Positions 40,925-51,103 of a stretch of DNA of 64,000 bases are shown here, one piece after another. A model generated the notes under the pieces. It was given only the letters and a program-made list of their open reading frames with translations, was not told where the DNA came from and did not search any database. The position numbers were made by a program, and so were the translations under genes. Location: positions 7,592,303-7,656,302 of the forward strand of contig NC_081332.1 of NCBI RefSeq assembly GCF_022539665.2. The letters run 5' to 3'. Source of the DNA: Daphnia carinata (lineage: Eukaryota; Arthropoda; Branchiopoda; Diplostraca; Daphniidae). How positions within the stretch are numbered: the stretch's first letter is position 1; each line of letters opens with the position of its first letter.

Positions 40925-40928
40925 ATAT

Positions 40929-41391
40929 AAAACATAATACTCAATTCAGGGTAAATACACTGTGATACAACCATTTTTTGCGCATATATATTATTAATAT
41001 GTTAAGGCTATATTTTCACTTTTGATATAAATACACTATTATACTCTGAATTTTATATGGGCCTATGTATGGTATATACTGTATGCGTAGTCATTATCTA
41101 AATGTTCACATTTAAACAGGATAAAAATGGATAGAACCTGTTGCCTTGTCGGGTCGCCATGACAATTGATAGGGCTATTGGGATTCCCCCTGATTATCTG
41201 GAATCCCTGCGGTATATCGGAAGAAACCAGCGATAGACTGAAAACAATAAAAGAATAAAGAAAAATTAAATAAATAGTGTGTGTCGTATCGGTACCTACC
41301 GGTAGTAACCCCGGTCTCAGATAATCGGAGCTGACCTCTGTGGACTATCCCAGTCGTTGTTAACTGAGAATTTAGCACTGACATGGCCAAC
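40929..41391. other. Spacer between Gypsy-3 and BEL-2
   Basis: It is AT-rich at first, then a mixed stretch with no recognised motif. No gene is seen. Confidence 0.45.
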
Positions 41392-41396
41392 CTAAT
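41392..41396. repeat. BEL-2 target-site duplication, left copy (CTAAT)
   Basis: CTAAT precedes the left LTR and matches 48018-48022. Confidence 0.9.
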
Positions 41397-41892
41397 TGTT
41401 CCTATGGATGTGGAACCAGTAAAATTGATTGCTAGACAGCTCGCTCTCTCTCTCTTGCCATAGAGTTCATTTTAGACTGATGAATGATGAGTGATGAACG
41501 GTGAGAGTATATAGAATATGACGATGTACATGAGACGCGTGTGGTACCTGAGAAGGATCAGCATGGTTAGGAACAATAGGGGAAAAGACAGTAAAGTATA
41601 AGTGTACCTGAGAAACCAGAAAGCTTATCGGGTAGTTTGTTTAACACACACACACACATGCACCGAGTATACAATACAGATAGCTGAGACCTGCTAGGCT
41701 TCGAGAAAGATGGGAAAAGAGTAAAGGGAGTCGTACTCACGACAGTGAAATTCTCCAGAAAGAGCAGAGTTACCTAAACTAACGCAACCTGGTCGAATAA
41801 CAGACGACATTAATAAAGATGAAAGGAGGGGAATAACGACAGGAGGGGTAGGCGTAGGTGCCAGATTAAATTATTGCGATTTCGCGGAAACA
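41397..41892 (-). repeat. BEL-2 3' LTR (496 bp)
   Basis: It has TG...CA ends and a CA microsatellite near 41645. It is nearly identical to 47522-48017. Confidence 0.95.
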
Positions 41893-44800
41893 TCCTCCCC
41901 CGAGGCCGGAACGGCTGAGTTAGTTTCAAGCAGGCACAGCTCTGTAATTCCGCGGCGGAAGACTCCGGACGGAAGTTGAACCTCCACTGATCTCACGCAG
42001 CCGTCAGGGCCCGGAAATACTTGGACGACATGCCCTATGCTCCATACACCTCGTTCGAAACCCTTGTTGATTTCCAACACGACGTCTCCAATTTCCAGAT
42101 TTGGACGGCGAGTTTGCCACTTCTTCCTCGCAGCCAAGGATTGTAAATAGACGGTCTTCCAAATATCCCAGAATAAGTTGAGGGCGCGTTGTAGATATCG
42201 GTAATGATCTCTTGGCTGTGCATCACTATACAATCCGGCGGGTGGGTAAGCAGTGGGAGCTCTATTCAGGAAGTCGTTGGGCGTCAACGGGCGGAAGTCG
42301 GAAGGATCCGAGCTTGCGTAGGTCAATGGACGAGTATTCAAGAGCCCAGCTACCTCGTAGAGTAGAGTACGCAGAAGATCTTCTGATGGATAACGAAAAT
42401 CTCCTTTCTCTTGCTCCAAAGCGTTGTAGAGCGCTCTCTTTGTAGACTTGACTAATGATTCATGGGCCCCGCCAAAATGCGGAGTCCGTGGAGGCTGAAA
42501 TGTCCATTTTATGCGGGAAGCTTGCATGTACTTTGGAAGCTCTTCGGATGCATACAATGCGTCGGCTGCTTCACGTAGCTCTCTTTCCGCACCAACGAAA
42601 TTGGTCCCGTTGTCAGAGTGCAGAACTTCTGGACTGCGATACATGGCGACGAATTTTCTGAGAGAAAGAAGAAAGTCAGAAGAGGACAACGACGGCACCA
42701 ACTCCAAGAAGACGGCACGGGTGACGAGGCAAGTATACAGCACACTCCAACGTTTTGCGGTTTTGTTTCGATACAATCCGATTTCTAGTGGACCAAATAA
42801 GTCCACAGCAGCTCGGGTGAAAGGGATAGAACCAAAATCGAGACGAGACTCCGTTAGATCCGCCATTATCTGCTCACCCGGCTGCGCGCGGTTGCGTCGG
42901 CAGATTACGCAGTCGCGTCGAATCTTCTTGGCCACTTCTCGGCCTTTAGTCACCCAAAAATGTTGGCGAATATAACTCAAAAGAAAGTCTGTTCCGACGT
43001 GGTTTAGACTCTGATGAAAAGCGACGACGATCCTCTCCGTAAAGGGATGCCGACCCGGAAGAAATGGTGGATGTAGCTGATCATACGGCAATCGCGCCCG
43101 ACCGGCACGCCCGCCTAAACGAAGTAGTCCGTCTTCACTCAGGATGGGTGCAAGCGCTAGAAGAGAGGAGGTGGAGTAGAGCGCCTTCTTCTTTCGAAGT
43201 CGATGTAGTTCCTCGGCGAACGACTCTTCTTGGCACTGACGAACAAGATCCAGGAATTTTCCCTCCAACGCACACAGCTGCGGAATGTCACTGGGTGTGA
43301 GCTGGACCTTGGACCAATCCGTTTTCTCCACTTGGGCCGCGAAACACACTCGAACCGGCCGCATTTCTTCCTTGATCTTCATCCATGGAAGGTCGACCGG
43401 CCATTTGTCTTCATGCTGTAAAAGGAAATCTGGTCCGTTCAGCCATATGGCCGGGAAGATATCCCCATCCAGAGCGGATCGAGTGGCAGCATCGGCAGGG
43501 TTGAGCCGCCCAGGCACAAATCTCCACTCGCCTTCGTCGGTAATCGTTTGTATCTCTCCGATTCGATTACTCACAAAAACTTGATAGTTGGCTGCAGCGG
43601 TGCGAATCCAGTTGCGTACCGTACTGGAATCTGTCCAGAATCGACGACGATGAATATGGGCTGGTAGAGCTTGCTGCACGGCTTGGGTCATACGGGCGCC
43701 TAACAGTGCGGCGTTCAGCTCAAGTTTCGGCACCGATATGGTCTTTTTAGGGGCAAGCTTATTGGTCGCCTTCACCTGCCGAATCACCACTTGGCCACTG
43801 GAGAAAACACTCCGGACATAAAGGACGGCCGCATACGCCTCTTCCGACGCGTCGCAGAAAGTATGAAGTTCCGACGACTCAAGGGTTTCACGATTTGGAA
43901 ATGAGCAACGGGGCATCGCAACTCGGTTCAGACATTGTAACTCTTTGAACCAGAGAAGCCACCAGCTCGCGTCTTCTTCGCCTACTACGTCCGTCCATTG
44001 TAGTCCACTCTGTCCCAGCATTCTGAGACGGATTTTTGCCTTCACGATAATCGGCGACGCGGTGCCCAAGGGGTCAAAAACTCCGGCTACTCGACTGGCC
44101 AGCTCCATCTTGGTGAACTTGACGTCGGGCGCTTCGACAACTTTAAAACCCAAAGTGTCGGCATGAACGTCCCAGAAAACCCCTAGGACCTTTTCTTCAC
44201 AATTGCTCCCCAACTGATGAATATTTGACGAACTCAGTCTGGTGCCGACGGTCATCTGCTGCAGGAAGTCGGGCGAGTTGGACACCCAACGTTGAAGGTT
44301 CAAATCCGCGTCCGCTAGCATTTTTCTCACGGCGGATGCTTCTTGTACAGCTTCTTGAACGGTTGGCGCGGAGCTCAGATAATCATCCACGTACATCCGT
44401 TCTCGAACAGCAACGGCCACCCTTTCCTCTACTCCAGCGTCTTCTGCAATCCGCTGGATCGTATGAATGGCTACAAACGGGGAACAACTTGCTCCGAAAG
44501 GCAACCTATCCATCTTGTACGCCACCATGTTGCCAGATGATTTCTGTCTCCATAAGAAACAGAAGAATCTCGCATCTTCCGCAGATAGACGAAGGCGACT
44601 AAACATCGCCTCAATGTCTGAAGCCCAGGCACACTCTTCCTGCCGGAAACGGGTGATAACGGCCGCCAGTGCTGGTTGCAGGGCTGGTCCTCCTATGATG
44701 GCGTCGTTGAGAGCTTTTCCTCTGAAGGGGGCGGCAGCATCGAACACAACTCTCAGCTTCGTCCCTTTATACACGCCGTGGTGGGCGAGAAAATATTTCG

Positions 44801-46508
44801 CGTCAGCCGGATCCTCCACACGGGATGCGTACCCTTGGTCGAGGGTTTTCTGCATGGCGGCCTCATAATCCCGTTCGAGTTCCGGCTGATGTTGAAATCT
44901 CCTCAGTAGACTCTGGAAACGATTGACGGCCATGGCTCTATTGTTCGGGAGGTCCGGTTCCCCATCTCTCCAAATGATAGGAACCTCGTAACCGACGGCT
45001 AATTTTCGTGTCTTCTCCTTCACGAGCGCCATAGCTCTCTGATTATCGGGAGATAGACAGCCTTGCTTGAATTCCGTTCCGAACGCCTCCGTGTCGTAGA
45101 AGCGACGCATCTCAAAAGTCAACCGGTCTAATTGGGTCCGGCCGGCAATCATGAAACTGCGCACTGCCAGGGCATGAGCCTCTCTGTTGGTAACGCCTCG
45201 AATAATCCATCCGAGACGAGTCCTGGACGCGATCGGCTCGTAATCTTCACCTTCTCTCGACTCTCGGGCGGCAAGCAGGTGTAGATGGTCCGTCCCGATG
45301 AGGATGTCAACCTTGCCTCCTACCTCTCCTACTGGTAGATCTCGTAAATGTGGCCACCGCATTTTCTCTTTGCTCCAGTCGGTTGTCGGAGCTGGACTTG
45401 CCACCTTCTTCATGGTAGACCCCTCGAGAGTGATGATTTCGCCGGATTCGGCACGCAACTGGAAGTGTATAAGCTCGGATGGGTAACTGGTCACCACGCC
45501 ACCAGCACCATCTACGGTAAGGACCTGCGGAGAGCCTCGGATTTTGAGTGATGTGGCAAAAGCGCTGCGCACCAGGGTAGTGTCGCTCCCCTCATCGGTG
45601 AAAATGTTGGCCCAGCACCAACCCCCGTCGCTTCCTTGTACCTGCAGTCGCAGCATGCCCAGCGCAACTCGATGTTCTTTCTCCGCTCGGGCCGTAGATG
45701 GATGAACGGTCTTAACCGGCAACTTCTCTGAATCGTGTAGTAAAGGGTGGTGGGTGTAGCGACAATCGGTGTGTTTGCATGGACGGCTTGTTGGACATTC
45801 ACGGACAGAATGCTTGCAGCTAAAACAGTTGAAGCAAAGTCGTCGTCTCATGCAAAACTGAATCTTCTCGCCAATGGGAAGTGCCTTGAAGTCCTCACAA
45901 TCAGACAGCCGATGCCCCTTCTCGCACTTGAAGCAATAAGGTTTATTAGACTGCATGCCGATACCTCCTTCATGAGTTTTTGATGACGCCTGGTGGATTC
46001 TCGTTCGCCGCGGGTTGAATCCTTTGTTCATCGGAGCGGAGAAATTAGCTTGACTGGCAGCGATACTATATGCGTTTTGGTAGGCTGAAGCTCTCGAACA
46101 GAGCCAGGTTCCAAAATCGTTCAGGCTCCGTCGCTCCAGGCGGCCGTGTCGCTCTTCGTTCCAAGCGAGTCTGTCTTGAAGATTCAATTTCAGGCATATT
46201 TTCTCTATCACGTCGGCGGTGGACATCTCCCCAATTCGGCTAAGATCGAACAGATGGGAGCGAACTCTTTCGGCAAATCTTTTGAATGCTCCGGCTTCCC
46301 CTTTAAGTTCCAGTCGGTCGAGAGCCTGAAGATGGGCCGCTCTCATGACGTCGCGACGCCCATAAGTCTCTTTCAAACGCACCAACGCTTGAATATAGGC
46401 CGTCTCGCCACCGCCTAAACCATACACCACGTCAAGACATTCGTCTTCCAGATATCGCTTCAGGAGGGCCAATTTTTCCCCTGGCGACTTTGGAGTGTCG
46501 TGTACCAA
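41871..46508 (-). CDS. pol: BEL-2 Gag C-terminal part plus Pol (open for 1545 codons)
   Basis: The frame is the same as the upstream gag ORF, separated by one TGA. Domains: DUF1759-like Gag (about residues 1-150); zinc fingers at 192-257 (CFKCEKGHRLSDC, LCFNCFSCKHSVREC, CKHTDC...HH); protease FTDEGSDTTLV at 303-313; RT with RMYVDDYLSS (YVDD at 706-709); RNase H Asp 886, Glu 930 and Asp 960; integrase HHCC (about 1165-1205, CVICRRN); catalytic Asp 1236 (AVDLFGP), Asp 1299 (HSDNGTNF) and Glu 1350 (GGAHES). All key residues are present. The stop lies just inside the 3' LTR. The first Met at 46508 is only the first Met after the TGA, not the natural start. Confidence 0.95.
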   Translation of the reverse strand: MVHDTPKSPGEKLALLKRYLEDECLDVVYGLGGGETAYIQALVRLKETYGRRDVMRAAHLQALDRLELKGEAGAFKRFAERVRSHLFDLSRIGEMSTADVIEKICLKLNLQDRLAWNEERHGRLERRSLNDFGTWLCSRASAYQNAYSIAASQANFSAPMNKGFNPRRTRIHQASSKTHEGGIGMQSNKPYCFKCEKGHRLSDCEDFKALPIGEKIQFCMRRRLCFNCFSCKHSVRECPTSRPCKHTDCRYTHHPLLHDSEKLPVKTVHPSTARAEKEHRVALGMLRLQVQGSDGGWCWANIFTDEGSDTTLVRSAFATSLKIRGSPQVLTVDGAGGVVTSYPSELIHFQLRAESGEIITLEGSTMKKVASPAPTTDWSKEKMRWPHLRDLPVGEVGGKVDILIGTDHLHLLAARESREGEDYEPIASRTRLGWIIRGVTNREAHALAVRSFMIAGRTQLDRLTFEMRRFYDTEAFGTEFKQGCLSPDNQRAMALVKEKTRKLAVGYEVPIIWRDGEPDLPNNRAMAVNRFQSLLRRFQHQPELERDYEAAMQKTLDQGYASRVEDPADAKYFLAHHGVYKGTKLRVVFDAAAPFRGKALNDAIIGGPALQPALAAVITRFRQEECAWASDIEAMFSRLRLSAEDARFFCFLWRQKSSGNMVAYKMDRLPFGASCSPFVAIHTIQRIAEDAGVEERVAVAVRERMYVDDYLSSAPTVQEAVQEASAVRKMLADADLNLQRWVSNSPDFLQQMTVGTRLSSSNIHQLGSNCEEKVLGVFWDVHADTLGFKVVEAPDVKFTKMELASRVAGVFDPLGTASPIIVKAKIRLRMLGQSGLQWTDVVGEEDASWWLLWFKELQCLNRVAMPRCSFPNRETLESSELHTFCDASEEAYAAVLYVRSVFSSGQVVIRQVKATNKLAPKKTISVPKLELNAALLGARMTQAVQQALPAHIHRRRFWTDSSTVRNWIRTAAANYQVFVSNRIGEIQTITDEGEWRFVPGRLNPADAATRSALDGDIFPAIWLNGPDFLLQHEDKWPVDLPWMKIKEEMRPVRVCFAAQVEKTDWSKVQLTPSDIPQLCALEGKFLDLVRQCQEESFAEELHRLRKKKALYSTSSLLALAPILSEDGLLRLGGRAGRARLPYDQLHPPFLPGRHPFTERIVVAFHQSLNHVGTDFLLSYIRQHFWVTKGREVAKKIRRDCVICRRNRAQPGEQIMADLTESRLDFGSIPFTRAAVDLFGPLEIGLYRNKTAKRWSVLYTCLVTRAVFLELVPSLSSSDFLLSLRKFVAMYRSPEVLHSDNGTNFVGAERELREAADALYASEELPKYMQASRIKWTFQPPRTPHFGGAHESLVKSTKRALYNALEQEKGDFRYPSEDLLRTLLYEVAGLLNTRPLTYASSDPSDFRPLTPNDFLNRAPTAYPPAGLYSDAQPRDHYRYLQRALNLFWDIWKTVYLQSLAARKKWQTRRPNLEIGDVVLEINKGFERGVWSIGHVVQVFPGPDGCVRSVEVQLPSGVFRRGITELCLLETNSAVPASGEDVSAKSQ
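41893..41901 (-). promoter_or_regulatory. BEL-2 polypurine tract
   Basis: In element sense GGGGGAGGA lies directly before the 3' LTR. It overlaps the last codons of pol. Confidence 0.7.
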
Positions 46509-46526
46509 GGCACGAAAGAGGTCAAT

Positions 46527-47360
46527 TCATTCGAACCACTCCAAAGATTTCCCTCGATAGGACGCGAGTTCCGCCGAGACAGCAGAACGGGCAGAAAGGT
46601 TGTTGGAGACCGGGGATAGCAGACCGGCGCTGTGTTGGTCAATCCAATCGTCAGGTGTTTCTTGTTTGTTGTTGATGCGCCGTTGCTGTTGAAGCCATTC
46701 ATTCACCAGAGGACCTGCGTTAGCCACTTGCTGGCTGACGGAAGAAAACTGATCCGGATCCGTTGGTCGAACGGTCAACTGCCTTAAGGCCGCCTGGGCC
46801 GCCTGGGCCGCCTCGCACTCCTCCCGAACTTGGTTGGCGCGTTCTCGAGCTTCATCACATCTCCTTTGGGCGATGGTCAGCTCTTCTAGACGGGCCTGCT
46901 CTCTACGTTGAATCTCAGACGGTGGGACAGAAGGGGAAACCGGAACGTTGTCGACGAAGTCAATCTCAGACGCAGCTTCACCTTCTCTGCTAGTCAAGTA
47001 GGCCTTGGCTGCTTCGGTGATCTCCCCGGCTCGAGTTACGTACGTGAGGTGGAGGTTATCTTGACGTTCTGCCTCTTCGTCGTCCTCCAGGGCTGACAAA
47101 TGTTCCATCTGTAGACGGGACGCTCTGAGCAGAAGCTCATCACAGTGACGAAGTAGGCCCAGTATTGCTCCTCTTGAGCCTCTACTAGTAATCATAGTCT
47201 CTATTCTTCTCCCCGTCGTAGTGATTTGTCGACGGAGTGTCCTCCTCTTAAGTTTTGCTTCTCTCGCCCGTGCTTCCGTCTGATTAGTTGTAGACGCAGC
47301 GTCCTCTTCTTCAAGTCTTGAAACCTCTTCCAGTGGTTGTCGAACAACTCGGTCGGTCAT
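46527..47360 (-). CDS. gag: BEL-2 Gag N-terminal part, ended by a single TGA
   Basis: The 277-residue ORF is helical and Glu/Arg/Ala-rich (EEVSRLEEEDAAS, EECEAAQAAQAALRQL) and ends SYRGKSLEWFE. The TGA (46527-46529) stands where this family usually has a Trp in the motif before IDLF. The frame continues unbroken into the next ORF. One G-to-A change of a TGG codon would explain it, and readthrough is the alternative. The ATG at 47360 follows the primer site by about 155 nt. Confidence 0.9.
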   Translation of the reverse strand: MTDRVVRQPLEEVSRLEEEDAASTTNQTEARAREAKLKRRTLRRQITTTGRRIETMITSRGSRGAILGLLRHCDELLLRASRLQMEHLSALEDDEEAERQDNLHLTYVTRAGEITEAAKAYLTSREGEAASEIDFVDNVPVSPSVPPSEIQRREQARLEELTIAQRRCDEARERANQVREECEAAQAAQAALRQLTVRPTDPDQFSSVSQQVANAGPLVNEWLQQQRRINNKQETPDDWIDQHSAGLLSPVSNNLSARSAVSAELASYRGKSLEWFE

Positions 47361-47500
47361 GGTGGAAGTTCCCGACTGTCTGACGACGAGATGTAGGCTT
47401 GTGTTGTTGTAGAAGATTCAGAAGACTTGGCCAACAAGGATTACTGGGCATTAACTGATCACAGAGGCCTGGAATGAGTGTGGCCAACAAAGGGTTGTTG

Positions 47501-47519
47501 GCTCCGGTTCGAAGGACCA
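47501..47519 (-). promoter_or_regulatory. BEL-2 primer-binding site, tRNA-Tyr type
   Basis: The minus strand reads TGGTCCTTCGA two bases from the LTR, complementary to the 3' end of animal tRNA-Tyr (TCGAAGGA plus CCA) over 11 nt. Confidence 0.65.
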
Positions 47520-47521
47520 AA

Positions 47522-48017
47522 TGTTTCTATGGATGTGGAACCAGTAAAATTGATTGCTAGACAGCTCGCTCTCTCTCTCTTGCCATAGAGTTTATTTTAG
47601 ACTGATGAATGATGAGTGATGAACGGTGAGAGTATATAGAATATGACGATGTACATGAGACGCGTGTGGTACCTGAGAAGGATCAGCATGGTTAGGAACA
47701 ATAGGGGAAAAGACAGTAAAGTATAAGTGTACCTGAGAAACCAGAAAGCTTATCGGGTAGTTTGTTTAACACACACACACACATGCACCGAGTATACAAT
47801 ACAGATAGCTGAGACCTGCTAGGCTTCGAGAAAGATGGGAAAAGAGTAAAGGGAGTCGTACTCACGACAGTGAAATTCTCCAGAAAGAGCAGAGTTACCT
47901 AAACTAACGCAACCTGGTCGAATAACAGATGACATTAATAAAGATGAAAGGAGGGGAATAACGACAGGAGGGGTAGGCGTAGGTGCCAGATTAAATTATT
48001 GCGATTTCGCGGAAACA
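47522..48017 (-). repeat. BEL-2 5' LTR (496 bp)
   Basis: It is the 5' LTR in element orientation, followed by CTAAT (48018-48022). Confidence 0.95.
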
Positions 48018-48022
48018 CTAAT

Positions 48023-48399
48023 TTCAGCTAGGGACGCTAGCTTCTGTTAGTGTGGTAACACATACTAGCTAGGCAGTACGTGTACTGAGTTACTTCAAAA
48101 GTTTCTCCCTATAGAGGCTTCTAACTGCACAGTGCCGCCGAATCTTCTTCGTTGTACGCAGAACTTTCGGCCATCTTAAAGGTAGTGTCAACACAGGACT
48201 CATAGTGTAAATAAGGAAATTAACTAATTTGAAATAGGCTTTAACTTTAAGTGTGCTCTGCTAATCGATAAGATAAGCAAAATCCTTCTTAAAAGTAAAT
48301 TAGAAAACGAGACATACTTTATGTCTGAGGAAAATCGGCGTGAAAAGAATTTCAGCACCACTCGAATCGTATACGCGTATATTTCATCCTGTTTTAATA
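48023..48399. other. Non-coding flank of BEL-2
   Basis: No gene or clear motif is seen. Confidence 0.4.
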
Positions 48400-48600
48400 T
48401 AGATATTGAAACTCACTGTATCACACTATATTCACATTGAATACACGTGTATTTGATATTGTGTGAATGTAGATCATGAAACTGATTCTATAACACTATA
48501 TTCACATTGAATACACGTATATTTGATGCTGTTTGAATGTAGATATTGACATCTCTGTATCACACTATATTTACATTGAATTCACGTATATTTGATGAGC
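48400..48600. repeat. Short tandem repeat, about three 65-85-bp units
   Basis: The text CACTATATTCACATTGAATAC (one or two changes per copy), followed by a GTATATTTGAT run and GAATGTAGAT, occurs three times in a row. Confidence 0.7.
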
Positions 48601-48944
48601 TAATAAACTCTTTGTAATTTTAAAGGTAATTTGGTATTTTGTGTTTCATCTTATGAGGTAGAAAACAAGATTTTTTTAGGAAACTGTTGTCCCTTATTGG
48701 GACACACTCTTTCTTCTAGATTTGTCAGAATTCCAGTAGTTTTTCACGCTTTTCATGGTCTTTTTACTTTTCTTAATAGAAATTTACTTATAAGTTATTA
48801 TGTTTAAGTAAAAATATTTTTAAAAACTTTTTTCCCCTTCCAGTCATAATCCCATTTGTTCGTGCTTTACGTAAAAGCACTAATTCGGGACATTGTTTGC
48901 GAAGAAAGTGGGATGGCGCGATTTTTTTTAAGATAATACCCGAG

Positions 48945-49225
48945 GTAGCTCAGTGAATGAATGTTTGGCTGGGGAGACGAAGGTCAGAGGTTCAATTCTC
49001 ACCATCGGTTATTAATTGTTGTGTTTTATTAACTCGTTCAATGAATTTATGTGGCGTGGAAGATGTGCGTCTATCACGTCAAATAAACTCCAAAAAAGTA
49101 ACATTTCTGCTTGCATTTTTGGTTTTGTTTCAACTGTTAAATACAAACATCAGTTAGATAGCTCAGAAATAAAGCGCTAGCCTTACAATCATAAGGACTG
49201 AAGTTCAATCCCAGATAATGGTAAG
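48945..49225 (+). repeat. Two tRNA-like (pol III box A/B) sequences
   Basis: 48945-49012 has TAGCTCAGTG and GGTTCAATTCT. 49155-49225 has TAGCTCAGAAAT, a short CCTTA...TAAGG stem and AGTTCAATCCC. Both resemble degenerate tRNA genes, but the acceptor stems do not pair well and the D and anticodon arms are abnormal. They are better read as tRNA-derived SINE-like or relic sequences. Confidence 0.45.
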
Positions 49226-49331
49226 ATCTTAATAGTTTTTTGATAAAAGGCTAGGTAACTAACTAACCAGTAAAAATGTGCTGACGAAGAAAAAATTTTT
49301 TTAATGAGTTTTTCATTTCTCTGTTTGAAAG

Positions 49332-50460
49332 ATGGCTTACACTACAGAGGATCTAGAGAATGCGGTCGCAACCTACATCTCCGGTGATGGATCGTATCGA
49401 AGCGTCGCCAGCATGTTTGGCATTCTCAAATCCACACTCAGTCACAAGGTATTTGTAATTCATTTTCTAATGATATTCAGAGAAGTTAAATGCACTGACT
49501 AACGATTAGTTGTTATGAAATTAGAACATAATTTTGCAAATCATCGTTGTGTTACCTGCTATTGTAAATTAGGAGAATGGTTTTATTTTATAACGGAATT
49601 GATTCTTTTGAAATCTCTTTTGACATAAAAATGGCATTTAAATGAATGCTAGTAATGTTGTTTCTCTTAGAACTTGATTCGAAAGTAATGGACACATTTC
49701 AAAAATGCCATGATTCCATCACTTGCGCGGCCATCGCTTTTTTACAATAGGTCTCTCAGATCAATTTCTCAAATCTTAGAACCTGATTAATGTGATAAAT
49801 TGATTTAGCTGAATAATTAAATTAGATGAAAAATTGTATTTGCTAATTATGATATTGCTTGCATTCGCACATTAAGATCTTAAAGTTTGCCAGTGGTTGC
49901 AACAAGGAAGGGCCATTTAAAAACAAAAGAGGAAGGCCAACTCTTCTGTTATAAGAAGACGAAATGGTAACCGCTAATTGGGTTCGCAGTATGGCTAGCA
50001 AAGGGTTTTCTGTAACAAATAAGGAATTGCTGGATTCCATTCAGCATACCTTGAATAGGGCAAAACGGACCACAATATTTGCTAATAATCGCCCAACGGA
50101 AAGATGGTTTCCGAAGTTTACAAGGCGACATAACCTGTCACTGAGAACAGCAGAAACTTTGGACCTCGGGAAGAGCCAAGTAACGCCTCACGACCTCCTG
50201 CAATGGGCATCGCATGTAGAAAAATATTTCAAGTTAGTTTTCATTTTCATATTTTTTTGCCGTAGCTTGGTTCTCGTTGCACCCACACCTGTTTATAGCT
50301 GCACCACTTCACATTCGAAGTGTGTTAATCGATTAACACATATCATGAGGAATTTTTATTCATTTATAATTTTGTTTCAATGTGAGAACAGTTTAGAGGG
50401 CATTTTCACCGACCCTACAAGATCTTTCAATTGCGATGAAAGTTTCTTGTTTCGCTAAGC
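49332..50460 (+). pseudogene. Pogo/Tigger transposase 5' exons (psq HTH, CENP-B HTH, start of DDE)
   Basis: Exon 1 (49332-49448, 39 codons) encodes a psq/pogo helix-turn-helix (DLENAVATYISGDGSYRSVA) and ends at an AAG/GTATTTG donor. A 437-nt intron leads to exon 2 at 49886, phase 0, with GCNKEGPFKNKRGRP. An in-frame TAA follows (about 49952-49954), then the CENP-B-type HTH (NWVRSMASKGFSVTN, NNRPTERWFPKF). After another candidate intron (from about 50232), exon 3 starts near 50387 with DPTRSFNCDES, the first catalytic Asp. Stops and frame changes follow. Relation: pogo/Tigger, Tc1-mariner superfamily. Confidence 0.7.
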
Positions 50461-51040
50461 AAAGGGAAAGTCTTGTCAGAACTTGAGGCTAGAGATGTTT
50501 TTCTCTCACTGAAAAGTTCTGCCAGGACTGTTTTGAAGTGTCTCTGTTTTGGCTACAATCTCGGCGTCTGGTTGGATTTTACCCCCCTTTGTCACTTACC
50601 CTTATGAATGGACACAGCAATGGATGTTGCAAGAACAAATGCCACCTGGTTTAAGGTATTTTGTACCAAGAAAGGGTGGATGACGGTCGATGCCATTTAC
50701 CATTGGCTGTCATGTCAATTTGTTCCTCAACTGAAGATGAAGGATGTCCAGTTCCCCGTCGTGCTTTATCTGGATAGCCACCACAGCCACATTAATATCC
50801 GGATTTCAGACATTTGCACTGAAAACCAGATCATCTTAATCTGTTTTCCCCCAAACAAAACGCATATATTGCAGCCGTATGATGTGGCTCTTTTTAAGCC
50901 CTTGAAGAGCCTTTGAAAAACTAAAGTTCACGAGTGGACAGGAAAGGATCCAACCAATAAAGTCACGGTGAAGAATATGGCCCATTTGCTCAACGAAATG
51001 TGGCAAAATTTGCCATCCATGGAATCCCGACGCCGTAAAG
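50461..51040 (+). pseudogene. Pogo/Tigger transposase DDE core
   Basis: After broken sequence to about 50590, 50608-50916 holds VVLYLDSHHSHIN (second Asp) and ICFPPNKTHILQPYDVALFKPLK (third acidic position, Asp). A TGA at about 50914-50916 and a further open stretch (HEWTGKDPTNKVTVKNMAHLL) continue to an AAAG/TAAG or GTAAG donor near 51040. Confidence 0.75.
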
Positions 51041-51103
51041 TAAGTTTTTAGCTATTTGAACATTTAAAAGACTTCTTAACTAATAACGTTTACATTTTAG
51101 AAT

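Larger units (their letters stand above)
41397..48017 (-). mobile_element. BEL-2: young BEL/Pao retrotransposon
   Basis: The 6621-bp element has two 496-bp LTRs differing at only three C/T positions by eye, a perfect 5-bp duplication, a tRNA-Tyr-type primer site and a polypurine tract. A single gag-pol reading frame is interrupted by one TGA. It is the best preserved element in the window. Confidence 0.95.

Noticed and set aside
41175-41390. 71-residue minus-strand ORF beside BEL-2
   Set aside because: It has no motif, overlaps the start of the LTR flank, and is not continued by splice signals.
48945-49225. Two functional tRNA genes
   Set aside because: Box A and box B are present, but the acceptor and anticodon stems pair poorly and the arms have odd lengths. 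They are listed as tRNA-like only.
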